This document shows, piece by piece, positions 5,035 through 14,595 of a stretch of DNA of 16,869 nucleotides. Position numbers and translations under genes: made by a program. This DNA comes from Athalassotoga sp964433875 (GTDB lineage Bacteria; Thermotogota; Thermotogae; Mesoaciditogales; Mesoaciditogaceae): positions 1-16,869 of the forward strand of contig CAYSSO010000035.1 in assembly GCA_964433875.1 (NCBI GenBank), given 5' to 3'. Position 1 is the stretch's first letter, and the number at the start of each line of letters is the position of its first letter. The notes under the pieces were generated by a model. It had not been told where the DNA came from. It worked only from the letters and a program-made list of their open reading frames with translations, and did not search any database.

Positions 5035-6366
5035 ATGGCGAGAATACTTGTAGTTGAAGATGATTTGAGCCTTAACAAACTTGTCTCCCGGTCTCTCGAT
5101 CTTGACGGTCATTCTGTCAAAAGTGTCAAGACAAAATCCGACGCTCTAAAGGAGGTCGAGAACAATTCTTACGATCTTGTCCTTCTCGATCTTATGCTTC
5201 CAGATGGAAATGGAATGGATCTCATCGAAAGAATAGTAAGGGATTCGGCCGTTATAGTGATAAGCGCGCACGCGGACGTTAACATGGCCGTCAAGGCCGT
5301 CCAGATGGGCGCTTTTAACTTCATTCCAAAACCGTTCGAACTTGAAAATCTAACAATAGAGGTAAATCGCGCCCTTGAAGCGAGAAACCTTAAACTTGAA
5401 AATATATCTCTGAAACTTCCCACCAAGATAATAGGCGAGAGCGCGTCGATAAGAAAGTTAAGAGACATGATCCAAATTGTCGCGTCGAGAGATGTGCCTG
5501 TTTTTATAACCGGCGAATCCGGCACGGGAAAAGAACTCGTTGCGAGATCCATCTGGGAGTTAAGTGCAAGGTCAAAAAGCCCCTTTGTTGCCGTTAACTG
5601 TGGAGCGATTCCCGAAGACCTTTTTGAATCCGAACTTTTTGGGTACGAGCGTGGTGCCTTTACCGGCGCGAACGCCTCGAAGCCGGGCAAGTTTGAAATG
5701 GCAGACGGGGGCGTTATCTTTCTTGACGAGATAGGAGAGTTGCCAAAGAATGTTCAGGTCAAATTGCTGCGTGTTCTTGAAAATTCTCAAATAGAAAGGC
5801 TCGGAGGGGTTGAGCCTATACGCATAAATGTGCGCGTGCTTTCGGCGACAAACAGGAATATAGAGGAAGAGGTTAAGGCAGGCAATTTTAGGGACGATCT
5901 TTATTACAGGATAAATGTCGTGAGAATAGAGGTTCCTCCTTTAAGGGAGAGGATCGAGGATATTCCAATTTTGGTAGATTATTTTGCAAGACTTTACTCA
6001 AAGCAAATGCAAGTAGAGTATAGGCCATTTTCTCAAAAGGCCCTGAGTTTTTTGAAATCTTATCCATTTCCGGGGAATATAAGGGAGTTGCAGAATATAG
6101 TCAAATCTGCCCTTATTTTCGCGAGGGGAAAGGAGATAGAGATAGAGGACCTTTCAAACCAGATTCAAGACGTGGAGAAGAATTACGTGAAGATTCAGAT
6201 AGGAGAGAGCCTGGAATCTGCCGAGAGAAAGATAATCGAGGCTACTTTGGAATATTTCAATGGGAATAAAACCCAGGCCGCAAAGGCGCTCAACATAGGC
6301 CTTAGCACGCTTCACAACAAATTAAATCAGTGGAGGGAAAACGGTGAAGATCAAAGTTCTGGATAA
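5035..6366 (+). CDS. NtrC-type sigma-54-dependent response regulator
   Basis: This 443-residue regulator has three domains. A receiver (1-120) has acidic D9/D10, phosphoacceptor D52 in LLDLMLPDGNG, S78 and K99. The AAA+ sigma-54 interaction domain (~130-365) has Walker A GESGTGKE (160-167), an intact GAFTGA loop (207-212), Walker B GGVIFLDEIGEL (225-236) and FRDDLYYRI. A C-terminal Fis-type HTH spans about 400-434 (NGNKTQAAKALNIGLSTLHNKL). The intact GAFTGA means it should remodel sigma-54 RNA polymerase, so the genome should encode RpoN. It starts at ATG 5035 with GAGGTGA in the end of the kinase gene, and it overlaps thyX by 23 bases. Targets are unknown. Confidence 0.92.
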   Translation: MARILVVEDDLSLNKLVSRSLDLDGHSVKSVKTKSDALKEVENNSYDLVLLDLMLPDGNGMDLIERIVRDSAVIVISAHADVNMAVKAVQMGAFNFIPKPFELENLTIEVNRALEARNLKLENISLKLPTKIIGESASIRKLRDMIQIVASRDVPVFITGESGTGKELVARSIWELSARSKSPFVAVNCGAIPEDLFESELFGYERGAFTGANASKPGKFEMADGGVIFLDEIGELPKNVQVKLLRVLENSQIERLGGVEPIRINVRVLSATNRNIEEEVKAGNFRDDLYYRINVVRIEVPPLRERIEDIPILVDYFARLYSKQMQVEYRPFSQKALSFLKSYPFPGNIRELQNIVKSALIFARGKEIEIEDLSNQIQDVEKNYVKIQIGESLESAERKIIEATLEYFNGNKTQAAKALNIGLSTLHNKLNQWRENGEDQSSG

Positions 6367-6967
6367 AGGTTATGTCGAGATGGTAGATCTTCTTGGAGGA
6401 GATATGGCCGCCGTAAGGTCTGCGAGGATCTCTTACATGTCCAAATCAGATCCGCAAAGGGACGAAAAACTCATAGAACTGCTTGCCAAACTCGGCCATG
6501 AATCTCCCTTTGAGCACATAGTCTTTACCTTTTACATAAAAGCGCCCATCTTTGTGGCCCGTCAGTGGATGCGCCACAGAATCGCGAGCATCAATGAAAG
6601 GTCAGGAAGGTTTACAGAGTTCGAAGAGGAGTTCTACGTGCCGGATCCAGAAAGAAGCGACAACAGCGCGGATCAGATGCGATCGGCGATGGAAGAATCC
6701 TTTCGTGTCTACAAGGAATTGATCTCGAAAGGCGTAAAAAAAGAGGTCGCGAGGATGGTCTTGCCTCTTAGCCTTTATACGGAATGGTACTGGACTGTAA
6801 ATGCAAGAAGCCTTATGAATTTTTTGAATCAAAGGGCAGATTCGCATGCCCAGTACGAGATTCAAAGGTACGCCATCGCGATTGCCGAGTGTTTTAAGGA
6901 TGCCTGCCCTCTGACATACAGCGCTTTTGTAAAGTACATTTACAAGGGGAATTTACTGGAGGCTTGA
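6344..6967 (+). CDS. thyX: Flavin-dependent thymidylate synthase ThyX
   Basis: This 207-residue ThyX makes dTMP from dUMP using FADH2 and methylene-tetrahydrofolate. The ThyX motif RHR-X7-S is present as R77-H-R79 ... S87 (MRHRIASINERSGRF). Other family segments are SPFEHIVFTFYIKAPIFVARQW before it and FLNQRADSHAQYEIQ (160-174), which forms part of the substrate site. Arg rather than a bulkier residue occupies the position after NE. The start is GTG 6344, with GGAGGG at 6332-6337 six bases upstream, inside the end of the preceding regulator gene. It overlaps or abuts rnc. The protein is slightly shorter than the roughly 220-residue Thermotoga enzyme but complete. Confidence 0.95.
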   Translation: MKIKVLDKGYVEMVDLLGGDMAAVRSARISYMSKSDPQRDEKLIELLAKLGHESPFEHIVFTFYIKAPIFVARQWMRHRIASINERSGRFTEFEEEFYVPDPERSDNSADQMRSAMEESFRVYKELISKGVKKEVARMVLPLSLYTEWYWTVNARSLMNFLNQRADSHAQYEIQRYAIAIAECFKDACPLTYSAFVKYIYKGNLLEA

Positions 6968-6969
6968 TT

Positions 6970-7659
6970 TTGGACAAAAGAGTTGAGGAGATTTTAAGGA
7001 TCTTGAATATAAACAAAGAACTGCCATTTCCAGATCTTTTTATCGCTGCAATAACTCACAGTTCTTACGCGAATGAAAACAGAGTCGAATCTTACGAAAG
7101 GCTTGAATTTCTCGGCGACGCGCTCATCGGCCTTGTCATAGCCCACAACGCCTTTGAACTTTTCAAAGACATAAATGAAGGCGAACTCGCAAAGATAAAG
7201 GCGATCGTCGGAAGCGAGAAGGTCCTTGCAGAGGTTAGCAAAGAGATAGGCCTTTCGAAACTCGTCCTCGTCGGAAAGAGTTTGAGTTCGGCATCGAGCG
7301 GGGAACTTGATTCGATCTACGCCGATACATTTGAATCTATTATGGCCGCGGTCTTTTTGAATCTTGGATTCGATGAGGCCGAAGAGATGATATCGCGCCT
7401 TTTGAATGAAAAGATATTGGAAGTTATCGAGAAAAAGTTGTTCTTCGATTATAAGACTGCCTTGCAAGAGTATACCCAAAGCAAATTCATGAACCTTCCC
7501 GAATATGTCCTTATCGAAGAAAACGGCCCTCCTCACAGAAGAAATTACGTGTTTGAGGTTAGGATAAATGGAGAGGTTTACGGCAGAGGGTACGGAAGAT
7601 CGAAAAAAGAGGCCGAACAGGTGGCCGCGAAGATGGCTTACGAGAGGTTGAAGGAATGA
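6970..7659 (+). CDS. rnc: Ribonuclease III
   Basis: This is a double-strand-specific endoribonuclease for rRNA and mRNA processing. The RNase III signature ERLEFLGDAL is at about residues 43-52, a second acidic cluster DTFESIMAAV carries the other metal ligands, and a C-terminal dsRBD (last ~70 residues, TALQEYTQSKF ... GRSKKEAEQVAAKMAYERL) completes the family layout. A TTG at 6964 is in frame, but GGAGG (6958-6962) would then sit one base away. The TTG at 6970 gives a normal 7-base spacing and a 229-residue protein, so it is preferred. It overlaps the next gene by ATGA. The rnc/smc neighbourhood is widely conserved in bacteria. Confidence 0.95.
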   Translation: MDKRVEEILRILNINKELPFPDLFIAAITHSSYANENRVESYERLEFLGDALIGLVIAHNAFELFKDINEGELAKIKAIVGSEKVLAEVSKEIGLSKLVLVGKSLSSASSGELDSIYADTFESIMAAVFLNLGFDEAEEMISRLLNEKILEVIEKKLFFDYKTALQEYTQSKFMNLPEYVLIEENGPPHRRNYVFEVRINGEVYGRGYGRSKKEAEQVAAKMAYERLKE

Positions 7660-8627
7660 AGGTTATCCCGGTCTTTTTTCCAAATGCCGGATGCAAGCAT
7701 AGATGCGTCTTTTGCAACGAGTGGATGGCAACGATGAAGTCCTTCCCTCGATCTGTAGAGGATGAGGTTATGAATGCATGCAGGATTTACCATGCCGATA
7801 AAGATTCAGAAATAGGCCTTTACGGCGGGACCTTTACGGCAATGGAAAACTGGAGAGAGGTTTTAAAGACTGTCCACGATGTGGCTTTAAGAATGGGCGT
7901 TAAGGGTATAAGGATATCGACAAGGCCGGACGAATTAGACGATATCGATTTTCTTGTCGAAAACAACGTCATCCACGTTGAGATTGGCGCCCAATCAATG
8001 GTCGATAAAGTCCTTGTGGCATCAAAGAGAAACCATACCGCCTTAGATGTTGTCACGGCCACGAAAAGGTTGAAGGAGGCCGGCATAAAGGTCTCCATCC
8101 ATCTTATGACCGGACTTCCGCAGGATTCAAAAAGAGACGATCTCTTTTCTGCCTTCGAGATTGCCGGCCTCTATCCCGATAGCGTGAGGATCCATCCAAC
8201 CCTTGTTTTGAAAAATACCGAACTTGAAAAACTCTTTCTTTCTGGCGATTATGTGCCGCAAACTCTCGACGATGCCGTTGATATTGTCTCAGATATGATA
8301 ACCATATTCAGAAATGATAAAATACAGGTAGAAAGAATAGGAATGTACCAGGATAAAGAAACGATTTTGAATGTCGTGGCGGGGCCTTACCATCCGGCCT
8401 TTGGAGAGATGGCGCTGTCTGCGATGTACAAAAAGTTCATAGATTCCGTTAAGGCCGAGAAAGTGTGCGCGCCGAGAAATCTAAGATCGCAAATAATCGG
8501 AAGGAATAGAATAAAGATACCATTCGAAGAGAATCAAGATATCTGTGCAATTTCTGGCGATCGACGCGTCTATTTTGATGAATGGTCTAAACTTTATGTC
8601 TCAATGCTTAAGGAGTTGATCGCATGA
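7656..8627 (+). CDS. Elp3-like radical SAM protein
   Basis: This 323-residue radical SAM enzyme has a cluster-binding motif C13-x3-C17-x2-C20 (CKHRCVFC) close to the N terminus. GLYGGTFTAM (~54-63) corresponds to the SAM-binding GGE-like motif, and HVEIGAQS (~107-114) to the Elp3/HemN-type strand. It resembles the Elp3/COG1243-like group but lacks the C-terminal acetyltransferase domain of true Elp3, so tRNA wobble-uridine modification cannot be assumed. The substrate is unknown. It overlaps rnc (ATGA at 7656) and smc (ATGA at 8624). Similar radical SAM genes between rnc and smc occur in other bacteria, suggesting a conserved RNA-related housekeeping role (inference). Confidence 0.85.
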   Translation: MKVIPVFFPNAGCKHRCVFCNEWMATMKSFPRSVEDEVMNACRIYHADKDSEIGLYGGTFTAMENWREVLKTVHDVALRMGVKGIRISTRPDELDDIDFLVENNVIHVEIGAQSMVDKVLVASKRNHTALDVVTATKRLKEAGIKVSIHLMTGLPQDSKRDDLFSAFEIAGLYPDSVRIHPTLVLKNTELEKLFLSGDYVPQTLDDAVDIVSDMITIFRNDKIQVERIGMYQDKETILNVVAGPYHPAFGEMALSAMYKKFIDSVKAEKVCAPRNLRSQIIGRNRIKIPFEENQDICAISGDRRVYFDEWSKLYVSMLKELIA

Positions 8628-11600
8628 GACTTGTAAGGCTCGAGATAGAAGGATTTAAGTCTTTTGGAACGCATGTGAGTTTTGAGATAAAAAATGGAAT
8701 AGTTTCAATAGTAGGCCCGAATGGATCGGGAAAGTCGAATATCGTCGACGCGATAAGATGGCTTTTTGGAGAAAGGGCCAATTCAAAGTTGAGAATGTCG
8801 GAGACGGCAGATGTGCTCTATTTCGGATCCGGTTCGATAAAAAAAGCGGAAAAGGCATGGGTAAAGGCCGTATTTGAAGATGATGGGAAGGAAATATCCG
8901 TCGAGAGGATATACCAGTCAGACGGCAGGAATACATATTTGCTCAACGGATCTGTCACTCGCCTTAAAGATGTAGAGGAACTTTTCTTTGGGACAGGGAC
9001 CGGAAGGGACTTTTACTCTATAGTCGGTCAGGGAGAGATATCCAATCTTGTCAATTCCTCGCCAGTCCAGATAAAATCTCTCGTTGAAGAGGCGGCCGGC
9101 GTTTTGGTGTACAAAGAAAGAAAAAATGAGGCCCTCGCGAAGTTGAAGGAGGTAAATGAAAACCTCGATCAATTGAAGGTCGTTATGGACGAAGTGGAGC
9201 ACACGATGAGATCTTTAAATCTCAAGGCAAAGAGGGCTCAAAAGTACAAGGAGTACGAGGAAATAATAAATGAAAGAAAGAGAAGGTACTTTGGCCATCT
9301 TTTGAGTGTTTATTACAAAAAGGATGGAGAGGTAAAATCAAAAATCGCCGAATACACCCAAAAGATCGAGGAAAGTCAAAAAGCGTTGTTCGCTCTCGAA
9401 GTCGAAGGATCTAAGTTGAGAGAGTATTCATCTAATGCCCAGGAGGACATAAATAAGTTTGAAAGCGAGATGGAAAGTTACAGGCAGAGGGAAAGAACCC
9501 TTTCGGATCTCAAAGATTCGATATCGTCGTCCCTTTCGGCCTTAAGATCCTCTTACGTTGAATTGGGGACAAAAAAAGATGGAATGAAGGCAGAGGTTGA
9601 AAGAAGCCAGACGAGGCTCGAGGAGTTAAACAGGCTAATCTCAAGCCTCAAATCAGAGGAGGAAGAGATCTCGCACCAACTCTCAAGTTCCCAGCAACGT
9701 TACGATTCCATCACCGAAGAAATAAGCAAGGACCAAAAGAAGCGCGCCGCTGTAGAAAGCAGGATATCCGAACTCACGAAGGAAAGAAATTCGAAAGAGG
9801 TTGAGAGAGCGAAGGCATTTGAAAATTACAAAGACCTCGATCAAAGAATAAATGTTTTAAATGTTCAAATCGAAGAGAAAAAGGCACTTGCATCAAAATT
9901 ACAATCGGATCTCGATAAATTCTCAAAAGAAGAGTCAGAATTTCTCTCGAGCGTTGAGTATAAAAGCAAAAAACTCCAAGAAATAGACGACGAAAGAAAA
10001 AGACTCGAAGAAGACTCGAAAGACCTCCGTCAAAGGAAGAATATCTTATCTTCTAAGATCTTCGAATTGAAATCAAGGCACGATCTGCTTTCGAATAACA
10101 TTGACAGTTACGCCGGGTATTCTGGCGCGACAAAGAGCGTCATGAACGCGAAGATAGATGGCGTTGTTGATGTTGTTGCTAACATGATAAATGTGCCGGC
10201 AGATATCGAAGTAGCCGTCTCGGTCCTTCTCGGCAACAGGGTTCAGAATATAGTCGTCAAAAATTCAAATGTGGCCAAAAAATGCGTTCAGTTTTTAAAG
10301 GAAAACATGACCGGGCGGGCAACTTTTATCCCTCTCGATATGGTAGACACGAGAGAGCCAGCCGTCCAGCCAGCGCTTCTTTCGTTTAAAGGCGTTGTCG
10401 GATATGCCTTTAAACTCGTCAAGGGGATAAAGGGATACGAAAATCTCGTTAACTTTCTTTTTGGATCTGATCTTATCGTCAAAACTCTCGATGATGCCAT
10501 AGCGCTAAGGGATCGTTTTAATTTCAAATACAGAATAGTGAGTTTAGAAGGAGAGATAATCTCGCAATCCGGAACAATAACCGGCGGAAGCCTTGAAAGA
10601 TCTGAAAGGGTCGATCTAATATCTAACAGAAGGCTTTTGAAGGAGATGGAATCGCAAATACTCGAACTTTCTGAGGAAGTCAAAAGGATAGACGATCAAA
10701 TAAACCTTTCGGCGCAGAGAATCGAGGATCTTCTCGACGAGAGAAGAAAGGTGGAATCCTCTCTTTTAAAAGAAAATATCTCTCTTAACAATTCACGCGG
10801 AAACAAAAACGCGATAATTTCAAAACTCGCCGAACTTCAAAGAGAGGTCAACAACCTCGAAAAGATGAGATCGGATTATTCCGACAGGATGGAAAAAAAT
10901 CAAAAGACGGTCTCTGAGGCAGAAGAAAGGATAAGAAGGATAGATTCGGAACTTTCTGAACTTGAACTTGTCAAGAAAAATGATTCGACCGAGGATATAA
11001 GAAGAAGGCAGGAGATGGAGAAGGTTCAGGAAGAGATAATAGATTTGAAGATGAAACTCAATTCCGTAAGGGAGCGCTTCGGTGGATATTCCAATGAAAA
11101 ATCGAGGGTTGTTGGAAGAATCGAGGAACTTTCTTCGAATATATCGTCCATAGAGTCCGAAATTCAGCGGATGGTCCAGGATATGTCATCGAAAGAGGAA
11201 AGATTGAAGAGCATAGAGAAAGAACTTGAATCTGTAAGAAGGGATGAGAAAAGCCTCTTCGAAAAGGCCAAAAATATCAAAGGTGACAGGGAAGAGGTTT
11301 TGAAAAAGATGGAGGAGATAGAAAATCTTCTTGCGCAAAGAAGAGACGAGATCTCGTCTTTGAGGGAACTTCTTCATTCTGCGGATGTTGAAAGGGTCTC
11401 GACCGAGTCTTCTATCAATCAGGCGATGACCGAATTTCAAAAGTGCAACGGATCCCAGGACGATATTGCCGAAGTCGATGATCAGACCTTTCAGAGTCTC
11501 GGCAATGACATAGAAGAATACGAAAGGAAGATGAAGTTCTTAGGGCCAGTTGATCTTTCTTCGATAGATGAGTATGCCGCCGTCGAGAAAAGATTCAACG

Positions 11601-12154
11601 AACTCTCTTCTCAGCGCGCAGATCTCGAAAATTCTTACAATTCTCTTCAGGACGTTATAAAGAAGACGGACGAGGAGGCGAGAAAGAAACTCATTTCAAC
11701 GATGGAATTGCTGAATGAGAATTTTGGCAGGATGATCTCTGTCCTCTTTTCGGAGGGCACCGGCATGATGTCTTTTACCGAAGGCTTTGACATTCTCGAT
11801 GCCCCGGTCGAGATAAGCGTCAAATTGCCGGGCAAGAAGATACAAAAACTTTACACGATGTCCGGAGGAGAAAAATCTCTTGTCGGAATCGCCTTTATAT
11901 TTTCTTTGCTCATGATAAATCCGAGTTCTTTCTATGTACTTGATGAGGTGGACGCGGCCCTCGATGATTTTAGCACTCAAAGGTTCATAAATTTACTCGA
12001 AGAATATTCAAGGGTGTCGACTTTTATAGTCATAACGCACAACAAGTTCATAATGGAGAGGGCAGATACCCTCTATGGGATAACGATGATGGATGGTGTG
12101 TCTACGATAATACCCGTTGAACTTTCAGAATTTTCTGATTCGAAGGTGGAATAA
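8624..12154 (+). CDS. smc: Chromosome segregation protein SMC
   Basis: This 1176-residue SMC ATPase has the full family layout. The N-terminal head has Walker A GPNGSGKSN (31-39) and the Q-loop/lid region FYSIVGQGEISNLV ... EEAAGVLVYKERK. A long coiled coil (~165-495) leads to the hinge (about 498-655, starting YSGATKSVMNAKIDGVVDVV), then a second coiled coil to ~1010. The C-terminal head has the ABC signature MSGGEKSLVG (around 1080) and Walker B FYVLDEVDAALDD. It compacts and segregates the chromosome with ScpA/ScpB, which are not in this window. It overlaps the radical SAM gene by 4 bases, and its TAA overlaps the lepA ATG by one base. Confidence 0.97.
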   Translation: MRLVRLEIEGFKSFGTHVSFEIKNGIVSIVGPNGSGKSNIVDAIRWLFGERANSKLRMSETADVLYFGSGSIKKAEKAWVKAVFEDDGKEISVERIYQSDGRNTYLLNGSVTRLKDVEELFFGTGTGRDFYSIVGQGEISNLVNSSPVQIKSLVEEAAGVLVYKERKNEALAKLKEVNENLDQLKVVMDEVEHTMRSLNLKAKRAQKYKEYEEIINERKRRYFGHLLSVYYKKDGEVKSKIAEYTQKIEESQKALFALEVEGSKLREYSSNAQEDINKFESEMESYRQRERTLSDLKDSISSSLSALRSSYVELGTKKDGMKAEVERSQTRLEELNRLISSLKSEEEEISHQLSSSQQRYDSITEEISKDQKKRAAVESRISELTKERNSKEVERAKAFENYKDLDQRINVLNVQIEEKKALASKLQSDLDKFSKEESEFLSSVEYKSKKLQEIDDERKRLEEDSKDLRQRKNILSSKIFELKSRHDLLSNNIDSYAGYSGATKSVMNAKIDGVVDVVANMINVPADIEVAVSVLLGNRVQNIVVKNSNVAKKCVQFLKENMTGRATFIPLDMVDTREPAVQPALLSFKGVVGYAFKLVKGIKGYENLVNFLFGSDLIVKTLDDAIALRDRFNFKYRIVSLEGEIISQSGTITGGSLERSERVDLISNRRLLKEMESQILELSEEVKRIDDQINLSAQRIEDLLDERRKVESSLLKENISLNNSRGNKNAIISKLAELQREVNNLEKMRSDYSDRMEKNQKTVSEAEERIRRIDSELSELELVKKNDSTEDIRRRQEMEKVQEEIIDLKMKLNSVRERFGGYSNEKSRVVGRIEELSSNISSIESEIQRMVQDMSSKEERLKSIEKELESVRRDEKSLFEKAKNIKGDREEVLKKMEEIENLLAQRRDEISSLRELLHSADVERVSTESSINQAMTEFQKCNGSQDDIAEVDDQTFQSLGNDIEEYERKMKFLGPVDLSSIDEYAAVEKRFNELSSQRADLENSYNSLQDVIKKTDEEARKKLISTMELLNENFGRMISVLFSEGTGMMSFTEGFDILDAPVEISVKLPGKKIQKLYTMSGGEKSLVGIAFIFSLLMINPSSFYVLDEVDAALDDFSTQRFINLLEEYSRVSTFIVITHNKFIMERADTLYGITMMDGVSTIIPVELSEFSDSKVE

Positions 12155-13971
12155 TGTACGAGAGAAGATTTATAAGGAATATATCGATAATAGCGCACAT
12201 AGATCACTGCAAGTCGACTCTGGCCGACAGGATACTCGAAATGACCCATTCCGTCGATCTCAGGAAGATGCGGGATCAATACCTCGACAATATGGAAATA
12301 GAAAGGGAGAGGGGTATCACGATAAAGGCCCAGCCCGTCAAGGTTATGTACGATTCGATCGACGGAAATCGCTACGAGATAAATCTCATAGATACGCCCG
12401 GCCACGTCGATTTCACCTATGAAGTGTCGCGAAGCCTCGCGGCGTGCGAGGGAGCAATTCTTCTTGTCGATGCAACCCAGGGAGTTGAGGCTCAGACGAT
12501 AGCGAATGCCTATCTTGCGATAGACAACGGACTTGAGATCGTGACGGCAATAAACAAGATAGACATGCCAAACGCGAATATAGAAGAAACCCAAAGAGAA
12601 CTTTACGATACGCTTGGGATAAAGCCTTCAGAGACACTTCTTGTGAGTGCGAAGACCGGCCAGGGAGTAAGAGAACTTATAGAGGAAGTTATAAAGCGCG
12701 TACCCCCTCCTTCGGGAAATGAGAGCGAAACTCTTCGCGCGCTAATCTTTGGCGCAAATTACGATCCTTACAAGGGAGCCGTCGCGCACGTTAAAGTAGT
12801 CGATGGGAAGGTTTCAAAAGGAGATATCATAAGAATGATGTCTTCGGGCCAGTCCCACGAGGTATCCGAAGTGGGGATCTTCACGCCCGATCTATACCCA
12901 ACAGATTCTCTTTCTTCCGGAGAGGTTGGATACCTCGCGGCAAATATGAAGGACGTCTCTCAGGCAAGGCTTGGAGACACCATAACTCTCAATTCTAACC
13001 CTGCGACAAAGCCTTTGCCCGGATACAAGGAGATGAAGGCTGTCGTTTACGCCGGAATATATCCATCCGATCCTCAAGACTACGATAATCTCAGGAAGGC
13101 CATTGAAAGGTACAAATTGAATGATGCCGCATTCGTCTTTGAACCGGACAATTCGGCCGCTCTCGGTTTTGGTTTTAGATGTGGCTTTCTTGGCCTTCTC
13201 CACATGGAAATAGTCATAGAAAGGCTTGAGGACGAATACGATCTTGACATTATAGCGACGGCGCCGAATGTGATATACGAAATATTGATGGCAGATGGAA
13301 GCGTTAAAAGGTTTACAGATCCATCAAAGATCCCTCCCGAAGGAACATACATCGAAATAAGAGAACCATATGTGAATTTGACTTTGATAACTCCCGTTGA
13401 TTCGATGGGCGATCTCGTCAATTTCATTCAAAATGAAAAGAGGGGCGAGTTCGTCTCGACCGAAAATGCCGGCAAAAATAGGGTTGCACTTCACTTCAAA
13501 ATGCCAATGGGAGAGATGATCTTTGATTTCTTCGACAAGATAAAGGCCATAAGCCATGGATACGCTTCTATGGATTATGAAATAGACGAGTACAGAAAAT
13601 CAGACTTAGTCGTGATAGGGATTCTTGTTAACAAAGAACGCGTCGAAGCCCTCGATACCGTCGTTCACGCGTCAAAGGCTTACAGCGTTGCAAAGGCGCT
13701 TGTCGAGAGCATAGCCGAGAGTATACCAAGGCATCAATTTGAGATTCCGATTCAGGCGACGGCGCATGGAAGGATAATAGCGAGAGCCACTGTTAACCCT
13801 TTCAGAAAGGATGTGCTTGCAAAATGTTATGGAGGTGATGTTACAAGGAAGATGAAATTACTCAAAAAGCAAAAAGAAGGAAAAAAGCGTATGAAGATGC
13901 TCGGAAGCGTTGAGATTCCGAAGGAGACCTTTCTTTCAATTCTTAGCATAGGAAAGGAGAATAAAAATTGA
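12154..13971 (+). CDS. lepA: Elongation factor 4 (LepA) with altered P-loop
   Basis: This 605-residue translational GTPase is full length: G domain (1-~185), EF-G-like domains II, III and V, and the LepA-specific C-terminal domain ending GGDVTRKMKLLKKQKEGKKRMKM. Switch II DTPGH (80-84), NKID (134-137) and SAKTG are intact. The G1 motif reads AHIDHCKST (14-22): Cys19 (codon TGC) replaces the essentially invariant glycine before the P-loop lysine, a single-base difference from GGC. This could lower GTP binding, be tolerated in this lineage, or be a sequencing error. LepA acts on the 70S ribosome in initiation/back-translocation. GGTGG precedes ATG 12154, and the gene overlaps smc by one base and the next gene by four. 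Confidence 0.95.
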   Translation: MYERRFIRNISIIAHIDHCKSTLADRILEMTHSVDLRKMRDQYLDNMEIERERGITIKAQPVKVMYDSIDGNRYEINLIDTPGHVDFTYEVSRSLAACEGAILLVDATQGVEAQTIANAYLAIDNGLEIVTAINKIDMPNANIEETQRELYDTLGIKPSETLLVSAKTGQGVRELIEEVIKRVPPPSGNESETLRALIFGANYDPYKGAVAHVKVVDGKVSKGDIIRMMSSGQSHEVSEVGIFTPDLYPTDSLSSGEVGYLAANMKDVSQARLGDTITLNSNPATKPLPGYKEMKAVVYAGIYPSDPQDYDNLRKAIERYKLNDAAFVFEPDNSAALGFGFRCGFLGLLHMEIVIERLEDEYDLDIIATAPNVIYEILMADGSVKRFTDPSKIPPEGTYIEIREPYVNLTLITPVDSMGDLVNFIQNEKRGEFVSTENAGKNRVALHFKMPMGEMIFDFFDKIKAISHGYASMDYEIDEYRKSDLVVIGILVNKERVEALDTVVHASKAYSVAKALVESIAESIPRHQFEIPIQATAHGRIIARATVNPFRKDVLAKCYGGDVTRKMKLLKKQKEGKKRMKMLGSVEIPKETFLSILSIGKENKN

Positions 13972-14591
13972 AACTCTCTATCGAACTTAAGATATTGATA
14001 GGCTTTATTGCCGGAGCCCTTATTTTATGGCTCATCTTCGCGCTTGGAGACACCACGGGAGGTACAATAAACAACGTCTTTCTTACGAATGGGAAGGCGA
14101 ATATAGAAAATATAGATCCGATATACACAAATGCCATGGTAAATGCCCAAACATACGGCCTTGTCAATCAGAATATACAGCCCTCCGTCATACCAGAATT
14201 GTTCTTTGCAACCTACATCGGCACAAATGTCAAGAGTATAAAGATCTTGTCTCAAAAGAGCATAAGCGCGACCGAGATTGCCAACGTCTTTTCCAATTAT
14301 ACCTTTGTAACGAATTCCACGATCGGAATCATGAAAAAGTACGGCATAGTCCAGACGGCAAATGCTTCATCGCTTAATTCGAATTTCCAAAATTACAACG
14401 TCGCGTCAATCCAGTCGATGCTGTCAGAAAGAGAAAAGATACCTCAATTTGCCGCCTACGATTACACGATAGAACTCCACACCGTCGGTGGCATAGAGCG
14501 AATTCACGCCATAGTAATGAGGGCCATTTCATCGGCTACAGGACAGCCTTACAAACATTTAAGATGGGTGGTAAGTTACGTATACCATTAA
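13968..14591 (+). CDS. Membrane-anchored protein of unknown function
   Basis: This 207-residue protein is not recognised. A single hydrophobic segment at residues ~8-26 (LKILIGFIAGALILWLIFAL) looks like a signal anchor, leaving about 180 residues outside the cytoplasm. The exported part is rich in Asn, Ser, Thr and Ile. It ends with a strand-like stretch YTIELHTVGGIERIHAIVMR and LRWVVSYVY, vaguely reminiscent of the C-terminal strands of secretion pseudopilins such as GspK. The N terminus lacks the G/E prepilin cleavage signature, so this resemblance is weak. There are no cysteines. The start is TTG 13968, overlapping the lepA stop (TTGA) with AAGGAG (13954-13959) eight bases upstream. Confidence 0.7.
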   Translation: MKLSIELKILIGFIAGALILWLIFALGDTTGGTINNVFLTNGKANIENIDPIYTNAMVNAQTYGLVNQNIQPSVIPELFFATYIGTNVKSIKILSQKSISATEIANVFSNYTFVTNSTIGIMKKYGIVQTANASSLNSNFQNYNVASIQSMLSEREKIPQFAAYDYTIELHTVGGIERIHAIVMRAISSATGQPYKHLRWVVSYVYH

Positions 14592-14595
14592 TGAG

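Noticed and set aside
6964..6969. TTG 6964 as start of rnc
   Set aside because: GGAGG ends only one base before it. TTG 6970 has correct spacing and loses just two residues.
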